Of a stretch of 64,000 bases of DNA, positions 14,358 through 23,121 are shown in pieces. The number at the start of each line of letters is the position of its first letter. The stretch's first letter is position 1. Source of the stretch: Mycolicibacterium psychrotolerans (GTDB lineage: Bacteria > Actinomycetota > Actinomycetes > Mycobacteriales > Mycobacteriaceae); NCBI RefSeq assembly GCF_010729305.1, contig NZ_AP022574.1, positions 1,178,001 through 1,242,000 of the forward strand, read 5' to 3'. A program made the position numbers and the translations under genes. The notes beneath the pieces are model-generated. The model was given only the letters and a program-made list of their open reading frames with translations. It was not told the origin of the DNA and did no database searches.

Positions 14358-14498
14358 GTGTACATCACCCCGATTACCCGGACGCGGATGGGTCGAATTG
14401 CCTGGTCATTGTTCCGCCACCCCGTCAAGAGCCGCACTTTTCCCGCCAAAGCGGAACGGCTGATCACCGCCGACGAACTCGTTCGTTACGGCTACTAG
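14358..14498 (+). CDS. Small conserved-looking protein, 46 residues
   Basis: GTG 14358 opens a 46-codon frame ending at TAG 14496-14498. An AGGAG ribosome site (14346-14350) lies 7 bases upstream. The product is very basic (ITRTRMGRIAWSLFRHPVK) and ends LITADELVRYGY. The short hydrophobic stretch IAWSLF is too short for a membrane helix but could make an amphipathic surface helix. It occupies about the place of M. tuberculosis Rv3857c, between gltD and the PHP gene, but identity is not established. Function is unknown. The combination of ribosome site, codon use and position supports a real gene. Confidence 0.65.
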   Translation: MYITPITRTRMGRIAWSLFRHPVKSRTFPAKAERLITADELVRYGY

Positions 14499-14576
14499 CG
14501 AATTATGCCGCTCCCGTGGGTGCCGCTGAGACCTTGCTGGGGCCCGCTTTTGCCGAACGTTATCGTTTCGTGACCG

Positions 14577-15434
14577 TCAGCGGTCTTTGCTGAGCAGACC
14601 GGAGTCGCGGATCGTCTCGGCGAGCGGCTCGAGCACCGCGGGATCGTACGGCGGCGGCAGGTAGATGATCGCGAGGTCGAGCCCCTCGGCGCCCAGCGCG
14701 ATGCAGTCTTCGATGACGCGGCGGTAGTCGCGGTCCTCGCCGAGCCGGACGTGCGCCGAGAGCAGGATCTCCTTCGGGTCGCGGCCCACGTCGGCGCAGT
14801 GCCGGGCCAGGACGTCGCGCTTGCGGGCGAATTCCTCGGGGGTTCCGCCGACGAAGTTCCAGTGATCGGCGTACTGGGCGGTGATCCGCAGCGTGCGCTT
14901 CTCGCCGTTCCCGCCGATGCAGATGGGCGGGTGCGGCTGCTGCGGGCCCTTCGGCTCGTTCCGGGCGTCCTTGAGTTGGTAGTAGGTGCCGTCGAAGGTG
15001 GTGGTCTCCTGCGAGAGCAGGCCTTTGAGTACCTGGCAGGCCTCCTCGAAGCGGTCGAAGCGCTCCTTGATGCTGCCGAGCTCGATGCCGTAGGCGCCGG
15101 ACTCCTCTTCGTTCCAGCCGGCGCCGATGCCCAGTTCCAGGCGACCATCGGACACGATGTCCAGGGCCGAGGCCATGTTGGCCAGGACGGCGGGGTGCCG
15201 GTAGTGGATGCCGGTCACGAGCACCCCGACCCGCAGCCGGGTGGTCGCCTGCGCCAGCGCCGTGAGCGTCACCCACCCCTCCAGGCAGGGGCCGGTCGAG
15301 TCGGAGAAGATCGGATAGAAGTGGTCGAAGGTCCAGCCGGACTCGAAGACGTCGATGTCGTCGGCGGCCTTCCAGACCGCCAGCATGTCGGACCAGGTGG
15401 TGTTCTGCGGCGAAGTCTTGAATGCGAATCTCAC
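14577..15434 (-). CDS. LLM-class (F420-dependent) oxidoreductase
   Basis: This is a 285-residue TIM-barrel enzyme of the luciferase-like monooxygenase superfamily. The signatures are GWTFDHFYPI near the N-terminus, LRVGVLVTGIHYRHPAVLANMAS, GRLELGIGAGWNEEE, and PPICIGGNGEKRTLRI. Actinobacterial members of this type normally use coenzyme F420, which is an inference here. The substrate is unknown. The GTG at 15434 is chosen because the longer upstream frame lacks family character. A GAAGAA stretch before it is a weak ribosome site. It is divergent from the TIGR03086 gene. Confidence 0.85.
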   Translation of the reverse strand: MRFAFKTSPQNTTWSDMLAVWKAADDIDVFESGWTFDHFYPIFSDSTGPCLEGWVTLTALAQATTRLRVGVLVTGIHYRHPAVLANMASALDIVSDGRLELGIGAGWNEEESGAYGIELGSIKERFDRFEEACQVLKGLLSQETTTFDGTYYQLKDARNEPKGPQQPHPPICIGGNGEKRTLRITAQYADHWNFVGGTPEEFARKRDVLARHCADVGRDPKEILLSAHVRLGEDRDYRRVIEDCIALGAEGLDLAIIYLPPPYDPAVLEPLAETIRDSGLLSKDR

Positions 15435-15492
15435 TTCTTCGACTCTAGGTCCGTCGCGATGACTTCTCGACCGCCGGCAGGTCGGTACGGAC

Positions 15493-16062
15493 ATGATCGA
15501 CATGACCTCGGCGTGTGCACGCACCGCCGACCTTCTGCACAACATCGGCGACGAGCACCTGGCGGGCCCCACACCCTGCGCGGATATGACGGTGGCGGCG
15601 TTGGTGTCCCACCTCGGCGGCCTGGCGGCGGCGTTCACCGCGGCGGCGGCCAAGCAGTTCGGCGAGCTCACCGACACCCCGCCGGAGGTCAGTGAGGAAC
15701 TCGACGACGATTGGCACGCCGCGTATCCGAAGCGGCTCGCCGAGCTGGCCGCCGCCTGGCGCGAACCGTCGGCGTGGCAGGGAATGTCCCGGGCAGGCGG
15801 CGTCGACTTCCCCGCAGACGTCGGCGGGCTGATCGCACTGACCGAGGTCGTCGTGCACGGGTGGGATCTCGCGCGCGCGACGGGGCAGCCCTACGCGGTC
15901 GAGGACGCGGTTCTGGAGGCGGTGCTGCCGCATGTCACGGAAATCGCCGAACAGGGTCCGGTGGAGGGGCTGTTCGCTGCGCCGGTGCCCGTCGGCGAGA
16001 ATGCTCCGCTGCCGGACCGGGTGATCGCGCTCACCGGCCGGGATCCGGGCTGGACTCCCTAG
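15493..16062 (+). CDS. TIGR03086/mycothiol-dependent maleylpyruvate isomerase-like protein
   Basis: This is a 189-residue four-helix DinB/MDMPI-fold protein. The metal-ligand pattern is visible as LVSHLGG near residue 39 and TEVVVHGWDLARATGQ near residue 116, giving the His...Glu-x3-His set of this superfamily. Many relatives use mycothiol as cofactor, but the reaction here is not known. It converges with the SulP gene, with 4 bases between the stops. Confidence 0.82.
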   Translation: MIDMTSACARTADLLHNIGDEHLAGPTPCADMTVAALVSHLGGLAAAFTAAAAKQFGELTDTPPEVSEELDDDWHAAYPKRLAELAAAWREPSAWQGMSRAGGVDFPADVGGLIALTEVVVHGWDLARATGQPYAVEDAVLEAVLPHVTEIAEQGPVEGLFAAPVPVGENAPLPDRVIALTGRDPGWTP

Positions 16063-16066
16063 CCGC

Positions 16067-17692
16067 TCAGTGCGGCCGGCCGCTCACATGGGTGCGGGCG
16101 TGCTCGATCGCCTCGTCGAGGGTGCCCACGAGATGGCGTTCGTGGCGCAGTGATTCGAAGACGCCGACGTTCTCCAGCAATGCCGTGTGCTCCTCGCGCA
16201 CCCCCTTGATGATGACCGTGATGCCGCGGGATTCCAGCTCGGCGCAGATCTGCGCGAGCGTGTTCGCACCGGTGGCGTCGAGCATGCCCAGTTGCGACAT
16301 CCGGATGATGACCACAGAGGTGTGCGGATGGTCGGCGTCGACGATCGCCGTCCAGATGCGGTCGGCCACCCCGAAGAACATCGCTCCGTCCAGACGCAGC
16401 AGTGCGATCTCGTCGTCACCGGGCGCGGCCGGGCCTGGCAGGTTCTCCCGCACCACGGCGCTGCGCCGTGCCACGCTGCGGAGGGCGAAGAAGGCGGCGA
16501 CGACGATGCCGATCTCGACCGCGTCGATGAGATCGAAGCAGACGGTGACGGCCGCGGTCAGAACGAATGTCAGGGCATCAGACCGGGTGGAGCACAGAAT
16601 CTTTCGCATCGTCGATGCGGAGATCATCCGAAACGAGGTCACCATCAGCACACCGGCCAGCGCCGAGAGCGGAATCGCCGACACCGGCCCGGTGGCCAGG
16701 TAGACGACGCCCAGCAGGACCAGGGAGTGCACGATCGCCGACACTCGGGTCCGGGCGCCGGATCTGACGTTGACCGCGGTGCGGGCGATCGCTCCGGTCG
16801 CGGGCATCCCGCCGAAGACGCCCGAGGCCACCGACGCCAGACCCTGCCCGACCAGTTCGCGGTCGGGGTCGTACGGACCGGTCGGCGACATCGTGGCGGC
16901 GACGCGCGCGGACAGCAGTGATTCGATGGCCGCCAGCGCGGCGATGGCCAGCGCCGCGCCGACGAGGTCGCGCAAGGCGCCGACGTCGGCGTGGGGGAGC
17001 ACCGGGGCGGGCAGCTGCGAAGGGAGTTCCCCGATCGTGGCCACCGGCAGTCCCAGGGCGATGACGAGGACCGTCGCGGCGACGACCGCCGCGAGCGACG
17101 CGGGAACACCGCGGTGCAGTCGCGGCAGGGCCGTCATGAGGACGGCGACGAACGCCACCACACCGAGGGTTCGTGCCGCCTGACCCCAGTCGGCGTGGGC
17201 GACGACGTGCCACGCCGTCGCCAGCGTGCGTTCGCCGGCCGCGCCGCTGGCGCCGAACGCCGCGGGCACCTGCTGCAGGAAGATGATGGCGGCGATGCCG
17301 AGGGTGAATCCCTCGATGACCGGCCACGGGATGAACGTCACCGCGCGTCCCAGTCCCGTGACTCCGGCGGCCACGACGAGCAAGCCGGCCAGCACGGTGA
17401 CCAGAGCGACGCTGCCGAGGCCGTGCGCGACGACGATCGGCGCCAGCACCACGGCCATCGCGCCGGTCGGACCGGACACCTGGACGTTGGATCCGCCGAA
17501 CACGGCGGCGACCAGTCCGGCGACGACGGCGGTGATGAGTCCGGCTGCCGCGCCGACCCCGGAGCTGATCCCGAACGCCAGCGCCAGCGGGAGGGCGACG
17601 ACGCCCACGGTGACGCCGGCCAGGATGTCACGGCGCCACGACTGCGGCAGGTCCGCGTAGTCGCGGCGGCCCGGCAGCAGGCGGGCGATCAT
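16067..17692 (-). CDS. SulP-family anion transporter with STAS domain
   Basis: This 541-residue inner-membrane transporter has the SulP opening (DILAGVTVGVVALPLALAFGI) and GLITAVVAGLVAAVFGGSNVQVSGPTGAM in pieces typical of the first helices. About 10-12 membrane segments follow. A C-terminal STAS domain begins near residue 430 and contains VVIIRMSQLGMLDATGANTL. The ion could be sulfate, bicarbonate or another anion. Its ATG overlaps the stop of the upstream ArsR gene (ATGA on the minus strand), so regulator and transporter form an operon. Confidence 0.9.
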   Translation of the reverse strand: MIARLLPGRRDYADLPQSWRRDILAGVTVGVVALPLALAFGISSGVGAAAGLITAVVAGLVAAVFGGSNVQVSGPTGAMAVVLAPIVVAHGLGSVALVTVLAGLLVVAAGVTGLGRAVTFIPWPVIEGFTLGIAAIIFLQQVPAAFGASGAAGERTLATAWHVVAHADWGQAARTLGVVAFVAVLMTALPRLHRGVPASLAAVVAATVLVIALGLPVATIGELPSQLPAPVLPHADVGALRDLVGAALAIAALAAIESLLSARVAATMSPTGPYDPDRELVGQGLASVASGVFGGMPATGAIARTAVNVRSGARTRVSAIVHSLVLLGVVYLATGPVSAIPLSALAGVLMVTSFRMISASTMRKILCSTRSDALTFVLTAAVTVCFDLIDAVEIGIVVAAFFALRSVARRSAVVRENLPGPAAPGDDEIALLRLDGAMFFGVADRIWTAIVDADHPHTSVVIIRMSQLGMLDATGANTLAQICAELESRGITVIIKGVREEHTALLENVGVFESLRHERHLVGTLDEAIEHARTHVSGRPH

Positions 17693-18066
17693 CGGGGTTC
17701 GCCGAGCGGCGGGAGCGAGTCGAGGGCGTCGAGCCGAGTCCTCTGTGCGCCGAGGGTGTCGGCGAGGAAGGTGCGGGCGATCACCAGCAGTTCGGCGATC
17801 TTGGGGTGGGCCAACTCGTAGATCACCGCGTTGCCGACACGTTGGCCTGTGACGACGTGGTGGCGTTTGAGCACCGCGAGGTGCTGGGAGAGCACCGTGG
17901 GCTCGATGTCGGCTTGGGCGAGGATCTCGCTCACCGGCGTGGGTCGACCGCTGGCCGAGAGGATCTCGAGCACACGGATGCGTGCGGGATGGGCCAGCGC
18001 CTTGAACAGATTGGCCTTGGTCTCGTAGAGCGGGCGCTGCTCGCCGGTGGGGAAGCGATCGGACAC
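17689..18066 (-). CDS. ArsR/SmtB-family transcriptional regulator
   Basis: This is a 125-residue winged-helix repressor. The helix-turn-helix is visible as TPVSEILAQADIEPTVLSQHLAVLKRHHVV, preceded by LFKALAHPARIRVLEIL. No obvious Cys-based metal site is seen, so the signal may not be a metal. GTG 18066 is taken as start, with ATG 18105 as an alternative. It is translationally coupled to the SulP transporter, which it probably controls. A palindrome just upstream may be its operator. Confidence 0.88.
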   Translation of the reverse strand: MSDRFPTGEQRPLYETKANLFKALAHPARIRVLEILSASGRPTPVSEILAQADIEPTVLSQHLAVLKRHHVVTGQRVGNAVIYELAHPKIAELLVIARTFLADTLGAQRTRLDALDSLPPLGEPR

Positions 18067-18089
18067 GGTGCACCTAGTGGATTGATGGT

Positions 18090-18105
18090 TTGAGTGAAGT
18101 CTCAA
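18090..18105. promoter_or_regulatory. Candidate ArsR operator
   Basis: The inverted repeat TTGAG (18090-18094), a 6-base spacer, then CTCAA (18101-18105) lies 24 bases upstream of the ArsR start and 42 bases before the divergent PHP gene. Its position fits autoregulation and possible control of both directions. Assignment to this regulator is an inference from location. Confidence 0.45.
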
Positions 18106-18146
18106 GTGAAAGGCTACAGGATGCGATGTCCGGGCACACTGGTGGC

Positions 18147-19151
18147 ATGGATCCGGTCACCGCTCTGCGCCAGATCGCCTATTACAAGGACCGTGCGCGC
18201 GAGGATCCGCGGCGGGTGATGGCCTACCGCAACGCCGCTGACGTCGTCGAAGCACTCACCGATGCCCAGCGCGAGAAGCACGGCGCCGCCAACAGCTGGC
18301 AGTCGCTGCCCAGGATCGGGCCCAAGACCGCCAAGGTGATCGCGCAGGCCTGGGCCGGTCAGGAACCCGACGTGCTGGTCGAGTTGCGCGAGTCAGCGCA
18401 GGATCTCGGCGGCGGTGACATCCGTGCCGCCCTGCGCGGGGACCTGCATGTGCATTCGAATTGGTCGGATGGCTCGGCGCCCATCGAGGAGATGATGCTG
18501 GCCGCCCGCGACCTCGGCCACGAGTACTGCGCGCTGACCGATCACTCGCCGCGGCTGAAGATCGCCAACGGACTGTCGCCCGACCGGCTGCGCGAGCAGC
18601 TCGACGTCATCGACGAGATCCGCGAAATCGTCGCTCCCATGCGGATTCTCACCGGAATCGAAGTCGACATCCTCGAGGACGGCTCGCTCGACCAGGAGCC
18701 AGAGCTGCTCGACCGCCTCGACGTCGTGGTCGCCAGCGTGCACTCCAAGCTCGCGATGGATGCCCCGGCGATGACGCGGCGCATGATCAAGGCCGTCGAG
18801 AACCCGCACACCGACGTCCTCGGCCACTGCACCGGCCGCCTCGTCACCGGCGGGCGCGGCATGCGTCCCGAGTCGAAGTTCGACGCCGAAGCCGTCTTCA
18901 CCGCATGCCGCGACGCCGGCACCGCCGTGGAGATCAACTCCCGGCCCGAACGCCGGGACCCGCCGACCCGTCTGCTCACGCTCGCGATGGACATCGGCTG
19001 TGTGTTCTCGATCGACACCGACTCGCACGCACCGGGGCAGCTGGACTTCCTGGGCTATGGCGCTCAGCGCGCGCTCGATGCCGGGCTCGCGCCCGAGCGC
19101 ATCGTCAACACGTGGGATGCCGAGACGCTGCTCGAGTGGACCCGGTCCTGA
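18147..19151 (+). CDS. PHP-domain phosphoesterase with N-terminal HhH segment
   Basis: This 334-residue protein has an N-terminal helical region with a helix-hairpin-helix motif (SLPRIGPKTAKVIAQA). A complete PHP metal-site set follows: DLHVHSNWSDG, ALTDHS, GIEVDIL, VVASVHSK, VLGHCTGR and IDTDSHA. The arrangement equals the C-terminal part of PolX-type DNA polymerases without the polymerase domain. It corresponds to M. tuberculosis Rv3856c by position. A nuclease or phosphatase in DNA metabolism is likely but not proved. ATG 18147 is chosen over ATG 18126. It converges with dinB, with one base between the stops. Confidence 0.85.
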   Translation: MDPVTALRQIAYYKDRAREDPRRVMAYRNAADVVEALTDAQREKHGAANSWQSLPRIGPKTAKVIAQAWAGQEPDVLVELRESAQDLGGGDIRAALRGDLHVHSNWSDGSAPIEEMMLAARDLGHEYCALTDHSPRLKIANGLSPDRLREQLDVIDEIREIVAPMRILTGIEVDILEDGSLDQEPELLDRLDVVVASVHSKLAMDAPAMTRRMIKAVENPHTDVLGHCTGRLVTGGRGMRPESKFDAEAVFTACRDAGTAVEINSRPERRDPPTRLLTLAMDIGCVFSIDTDSHAPGQLDFLGYGAQRALDAGLAPERIVNTWDAETLLEWTRS

Positions 19152-19152
19152 A

Positions 19153-20367
19153 TCAGTCAGGCAGCATCGGCATCTCCCATCCCGGGTCCCGGCCGACCAG
19201 CACGCCCCGCATGACCGCCGCGTTGCCGTAGCGGCCGCGCACCCGGTCGACTGCCGAGTCGATGCGCGTGTTGTCGGCCGTCAGCGCGGAATGGGTGAAC
19301 GGCAGCTCCATCTGCTGGGCACCGTCGCGGTCGATGTTGCAGACCGCGAACCCGATCAGCGTCAGGCCGCGTTCGGCGATCAACGGCCCCGCCGCCGCGA
19401 CCAGCGCCCGGGCCGCCCCGAGGATCACATCGGTCGACGCGGTGGCCCTCGGCAACGTGTGCGACCGGGTCACGCGGGCGAAGTCGTCGAATCGCAGGCG
19501 CAACACCACGGTGCGCCCGGTGCGCTCGGCCGACCGCATCCGCCGCGTGATGCGGTCGACCAGGTTGACCACGACCGCGTCGACCTCCGGCGCCGACATC
19601 GTGTTGCCGGCCCGGCCCAGTGCACGCTGGGCGCCGACCGAGCGGCGGCGCTGCCCGGTGACGACGCGCCGACGATCGATGTTGTGAGCCAACGCGAACA
19701 GCTGCCGACCCATCGCGCCGCCCACCATCGAGCTCAGAGTCGCCTCGTTGAGGTCGGCCACGTCGGCGACCGTCTCGATGCCGTGCTCGCGCAGCCTGCC
19801 CGCGGTCTTCGCGCCGACACCCCACAACCGCCGCACCGGCAGCGGGTGCAGAAACGCCAGTTCGCGGTCCGGCGGCACCAGCAGGAGTCCGTCGGGCTTG
19901 GCCTCCTGACTGGCCACCTTGGCCAGGAACTTTGTGCGGGCGATCCCCACGGTGATCGGCAACCCGACCTCGTCGCGGACCCGTTCGCGCAGCCGCGCGC
20001 CGATCTGCACGGGGGTGCCCGACACCCGGCGCAGCCCCGAGACGTCGAGGAACGCCTCGTCGACCGACAGCGGCTCCACGAGCGGCGTCGTGTCCCGGAA
20101 CACTTCGAACACGGCGTCGCTGGCCTTCGAGTACGCCGACATGCGGGGAGGCACGACCACGGCCTGCGGGCACAGCGCACGTGCCTGCCGTCCACCCATC
20201 GCGGTGCGCACGCCGTAGGCCTTGGCCTCGTAGCTGGCCGCCAGCACCACTCCGGCGCCGACGATCACCGGTTGGCGGCGCAGCGCCGGGTTGTCCCGCT
20301 GTTCCACCGACGCGTAGAACGAATCGAGATCAGCGTGGAGGATGCTCGCTTCCCCGGACACGAACAT
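19153..20367 (-). CDS. dinB: Y-family DNA polymerase (DNA polymerase IV type)
   Basis: This 404-residue translesion polymerase carries the catalytic motifs LHADLDSFYASVEQ (residues 10-23) and LSVDEAFLDVSG near residue 99. The finger/thumb region has HhH elements (RLWGVGAKTAGRL). A C-terminal QMELPF is a plausible sliding-clamp binding motif. It matches the position I recall for M. smegmatis dinB3, next to ethR. ATG 20367 has no ribosome site and GTG 20361 is an alternative, so the transcript may be leaderless. It follows ethR by 9 bases but has its own LexA-like box. Confidence 0.93.
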   Translation of the reverse strand: MFVSGEASILHADLDSFYASVEQRDNPALRRQPVIVGAGVVLAASYEAKAYGVRTAMGGRQARALCPQAVVVPPRMSAYSKASDAVFEVFRDTTPLVEPLSVDEAFLDVSGLRRVSGTPVQIGARLRERVRDEVGLPITVGIARTKFLAKVASQEAKPDGLLLVPPDRELAFLHPLPVRRLWGVGAKTAGRLREHGIETVADVADLNEATLSSMVGGAMGRQLFALAHNIDRRRVVTGQRRRSVGAQRALGRAGNTMSAPEVDAVVVNLVDRITRRMRSAERTGRTVVLRLRFDDFARVTRSHTLPRATASTDVILGAARALVAAAGPLIAERGLTLIGFAVCNIDRDGAQQMELPFTHSALTADNTRIDSAVDRVRGRYGNAAVMRGVLVGRDPGWEMPMLPD

Positions 20368-20374
20368 ATGTTCG
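20361..20374 (-). promoter_or_regulatory. LexA (SOS) box over the dinB start codon
   Basis: The perfect palindrome CGAACATATGTTCG matches the mycobacterial SOS box core GAAC-N4-GTTC (20362-20373) and 14 of 16 positions of TCGAAC-N4-GTTCGA. The dinB ATG lies inside the spacer. TATGTT within the box also matches a TANNNT -10 element on the minus strand, so LexA binding would block initiation directly. The match is seen in sequence; repression by LexA is inferred. Confidence 0.7.
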
Positions 20375-20376
20375 CA

Positions 20377-21033
20377 TCAGTGGCCGACATCTCCCGCCGG
20401 ATCGCCGTAGATGGCCGATGTCCAGATGTGCACGAGGTTGTCCAGCACCCGATGGTCGGGGATCGAGGGCTGGTGCCCGACGAAGGCCGCCGCCATCACC
20501 GACTCGTTCATCAGGTTCAGGGCGGTCGACAACTCGAGGGCGGGCACCGTCACCGGCGCCGCACCGTCGGCGCGCTCGGCCTCGATGACCGCGGCGATGT
20601 GCTCGATCCAGCGCTGCATCGACTGGGCCCACAGTTCCCGGGCCTCGGAATGAGTGTCCCTGACCCCCACCGTCGCCGCGCACACCGCGCGGTGGGCGCC
20701 GAAAGTGCTGACGAAGACGTCGATGCCCCGGCGCCAGATCGCCCGCCGATCAGCGGGCCGGTTGGCGATCAGATCGTCGAGCGCGACGTCCGCCTCGGCG
20801 ATGACGCGCTCCAGCAGCGTCAATAGCACGGCGTCCTTGGACGGGAAATAGAAGTAGAACGTGGGGCGGGAGATCCCGGCGCCCTTGGCCAGATCATCGA
20901 CCGAGATCTCGGCGAGCGGACGGTCTTCCAGCAGCCGTTCGGCGGTCTCGAGGATCGCGATCTCCCGGTCGTCACCGGACGGGCGCGTCGCGCGCCTGCT
21001 CCGGGTCGATCGGGGGTGGCCGGTGGTCGTCAC
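20377..21033 (-). CDS. ethR: TetR-family repressor EthR
   Basis: This is a 218-residue TetR repressor closely matching the M. tuberculosis EthR I remember. Conserved segments are RPSGDDREIAILETAERLLEDR, SVDDLAKGAGISRPTFYFYF and ELSTALNLMNES. The helix-turn-helix lies at about residues 45-65, and the ligand domain forms the hydrophobic tunnel that binds ethionamide boosters in the homolog. The start is GTG 21033. It is divergent from ethA across a 76-base operator region and should repress ethA. Confidence 0.95.
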   Translation of the reverse strand: MTTTGHPRSTRSRRATRPSGDDREIAILETAERLLEDRPLAEISVDDLAKGAGISRPTFYFYFPSKDAVLLTLLERVIAEADVALDDLIANRPADRRAIWRRGIDVFVSTFGAHRAVCAATVGVRDTHSEARELWAQSMQRWIEHIAAVIEAERADGAAPVTVPALELSTALNLMNESVMAAAFVGHQPSIPDHRVLDNLVHIWTSAIYGDPAGDVGH

Positions 21034-21050
21034 TTCCCCGACTTTACATC

Positions 21051-21105
21051 ATGTCGACATTATCGACGCACTGTTGACTACGTCGACGCGCCGTTGATAG
21101 CGTGG
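21051..21105. promoter_or_regulatory. EthR operator between ethR and ethA
   Basis: The intergenic segment repeats TGTCGAC/GTCGAC and GTTGA units (for example TGTCGAC at 21052-21058, GTCGAC at 21082-21087, and GTTGATAGCGTGG at 21093-21105). The M. tuberculosis 55-base EthR operator, as I recall it, also ends GTTGATAGCGTGG beside ethA. The length and repeat phase support multimeric EthR binding controlling both genes. Confidence 0.75.
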
Positions 21106-21109
21106 CGCG

Positions 21110-22585
21110 ATGAGCGAGTTCGTCGACGTCGTCATCGTGGGGGCCGGCATCTCCGGCATCAGCGCCGCCTGGCACCTGCAAGACCGCTGCCCGGGTAAGA
21201 GCTACGTCATCCTGGAACGCCGCGCCAACCTCGGCGGCACCTGGGACCTGTTCCAATACCCCGGTATCCGCTCGGACTCCGACATGTTCACGCTCGGGTT
21301 CCGCTTCAAGCCGTGGACATCGAATAAGGCCATCGCCGACGGGCCCGCGATCATGGCCTATCTCGAGGAGACCGTCGCCGAGTACGGCATCGACAAGCAC
21401 ATCCGATACGGGCAGAACGTCACTCATGCCGACTGGTCGGATGCGGACAACCGCTGGACGGTGACCGTCGAGCGCGGGGGCGAGCAGGTCGAGATCTCGG
21501 CGCGCTACCTGATGGCGTGCAGCGGCTACTACAACTACGACCAGGGCTACTCTCCCGAGTTCCCCGGCGAGCAGGACTTCGCCGGCCCGATCGTGCACCC
21601 CCAGCACTGGCCCGCGGACCTCGACTACGCCGGCAAGCGGATCGTCGTCATCGGCAGTGGCGCCACCGCCGTCACTCTCATTCCGGCCCTTGCCGATTCG
21701 GGAGCAGGGCACCTGACCATGCTGCAGCGCTCACCGACGTTCATCGCCGCGCTTCCCGACGTCGACCCGTTCAGCGTCGCGACCAACAAGCGCCTGCCCG
21801 CCAAGGCTGCCTACGTGCTCAACCGGTGGAAGAGCATCCTCGTCCAATCCGCCCAGTATCAGATCGCGCGCAGATTCCCGGACTTCTTCCGCAAGCAACT
21901 GCTGACCATGGCCAAGCACCGGCTGCCCGAAGGCTACGACGTCGAGAAGCACTTCAACCCGCGCTACAACCCGTGGGACGAGCGAGTCTGCCTGGCCCCC
22001 AACGGCGACCTGTTCAAGACAATCCGCGCGGGCAAGGCCGACGTCGTCACCGACACGATCGAGCGGTTCACCGCAACCGGCATCGCGCTGGCCTCCGGTA
22101 ACCACCTGGACGCCGACATCATCGTCACCGCAACGGGTTTGAATCTGCAGCTGTTCGGCGGTGCGTCGATCTCCCGCAACGGCGAGCCGCTGGTGCTCAA
22201 CGACTCGATGGCCTACAAGGGCATGATGCTGACCAACATGCCGAACATGGCGTTCACGATCGGCTACACCAACGCCAGCTGGACGCTGAAGGCCGATCTG
22301 GTCTCCGAGTTCTTCTGCCGCGTCATCAATCACATGGACGCCGGCGGCTTCGACGCCGTCGAGCCGCAGCACCCCGGTAGCAGCGTGGACGAACGGCCGG
22401 TGATGGACTTCACCCCGGGCTACGTGCTGCGCGCACTGGACTACCTGCCCAAGGCGGGCTCGCGGGCACCCTGGCGGCTCAAGCAGAACTACCTGCTCGA
22501 CCTCCAGCTGATCCGGCGGGGCAAGGTCGACGACGCGGCACTGCGGTTCACCAGACACGCAGCGCCGGTGCGGACTTCCGCCTAG
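21110..22585 (+). CDS. ethA: FAD-dependent Baeyer-Villiger monooxygenase EthA
   Basis: This 491-residue flavoprotein oxygenates ketones and, in M. tuberculosis, activates the prodrug ethionamide. The FAD motif [18 protein letters not shown] is at residues 5-22. The NADPH motif is [13 protein letters not shown], and conserved blocks include [20 protein letters not shown] and [11 protein letters not shown]. The BVMO fingerprint appears as [14 protein letters not shown]. Overall similarity to the remembered EthA is high along the whole length. Expression should be repressed by EthR. The last 4 bases overlap the end of the convergent rraA-like gene. Confidence 0.95.
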   Translation: MSEFVDVVIVGAGISGISAAWHLQDRCPGKSYVILERRANLGGTWDLFQYPGIRSDSDMFTLGFRFKPWTSNKAIADGPAIMAYLEETVAEYGIDKHIRYGQNVTHADWSDADNRWTVTVERGGEQVEISARYLMACSGYYNYDQGYSPEFPGEQDFAGPIVHPQHWPADLDYAGKRIVVIGSGATAVTLIPALADSGAGHLTMLQRSPTFIAALPDVDPFSVATNKRLPAKAAYVLNRWKSILVQSAQYQIARRFPDFFRKQLLTMAKHRLPEGYDVEKHFNPRYNPWDERVCLAPNGDLFKTIRAGKADVVTDTIERFTATGIALASGNHLDADIIVTATGLNLQLFGGASISRNGEPLVLNDSMAYKGMMLTNMPNMAFTIGYTNASWTLKADLVSEFFCRVINHMDAGGFDAVEPQHPGSSVDERPVMDFTPGYVLRALDYLPKAGSRAPWRLKQNYLLDLQLIRRGKVDDAALRFTRHAAPVRTSA

Positions 22586-23067
22586 ATGGCCTGGTCGACG
22601 ACCACGATCCCGTCGTCGTCGCTGTAGGCGATGTGGCCGGGGGTGAACACCACACCCCCGAACTCGACGGCGGCGTCGCGCAGCCCCTCACCGGTCTTCG
22701 TGCTCTTGCGCGGATTGGTGCCCAGCGCCTTGATGCCGATGTCGAGGGTCCGCAACGTCGAGGCGTCCCGCACCGCCCCGTTGACGATCAGACCCGACCA
22801 GCCGTTGGACCGGCCCAGCTCGGCGATGACGTCACCCACCAGGGCGGTGTGCACCGAACCGTCGCCGTCGATCACCAGCACGCCGCCATCACCCGGCTCG
22901 GACAGCACCGACTTCAGCAGCGCGTTGTCTTCGAAGCAGCGCACCGTGGTGATCGGGCCGGCGAACTCGGCGCGTCCGCCGAACTGGCGCATCTGCAGAT
23001 CGCAACTGCGGACGTCGGGTCCGATCTCGTCGACCAGGTCAGCGGTGGGGCGAGGGGTGATGGTCAC
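22582..23067 (-). CDS. RraA/MenG-like family protein
   Basis: This 161-residue protein has the RraA fold, with [43 protein letters not shown] and a C-terminal [12 protein letters not shown]. Family members are 4-hydroxy-4-methyl-2-oxoglutarate aldolases or RNase E regulators. M. tuberculosis Rv3853, the positional counterpart, was once called menG, but it is not a methyltransferase by sequence. The start is GTG 23067. The gene converges on ethA. Confidence 0.88.
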   Translation of the reverse strand: MTITPRPTADLVDEIGPDVRSCDLQMRQFGGRAEFAGPITTVRCFEDNALLKSVLSEPGDGGVLVIDGDGSVHTALVGDVIAELGRSNGWSGLIVNGAVRDASTLRTLDIGIKALGTNPRKSTKTGEGLRDAAVEFGGVVFTPGHIAYSDDDGIVVVDQAI

Positions 23068-23121
23068 CGCGCCATTATGCCGTGATGATGCCGTGCATCA
23101 GTTCCTCCAGGAGGGCGACGG

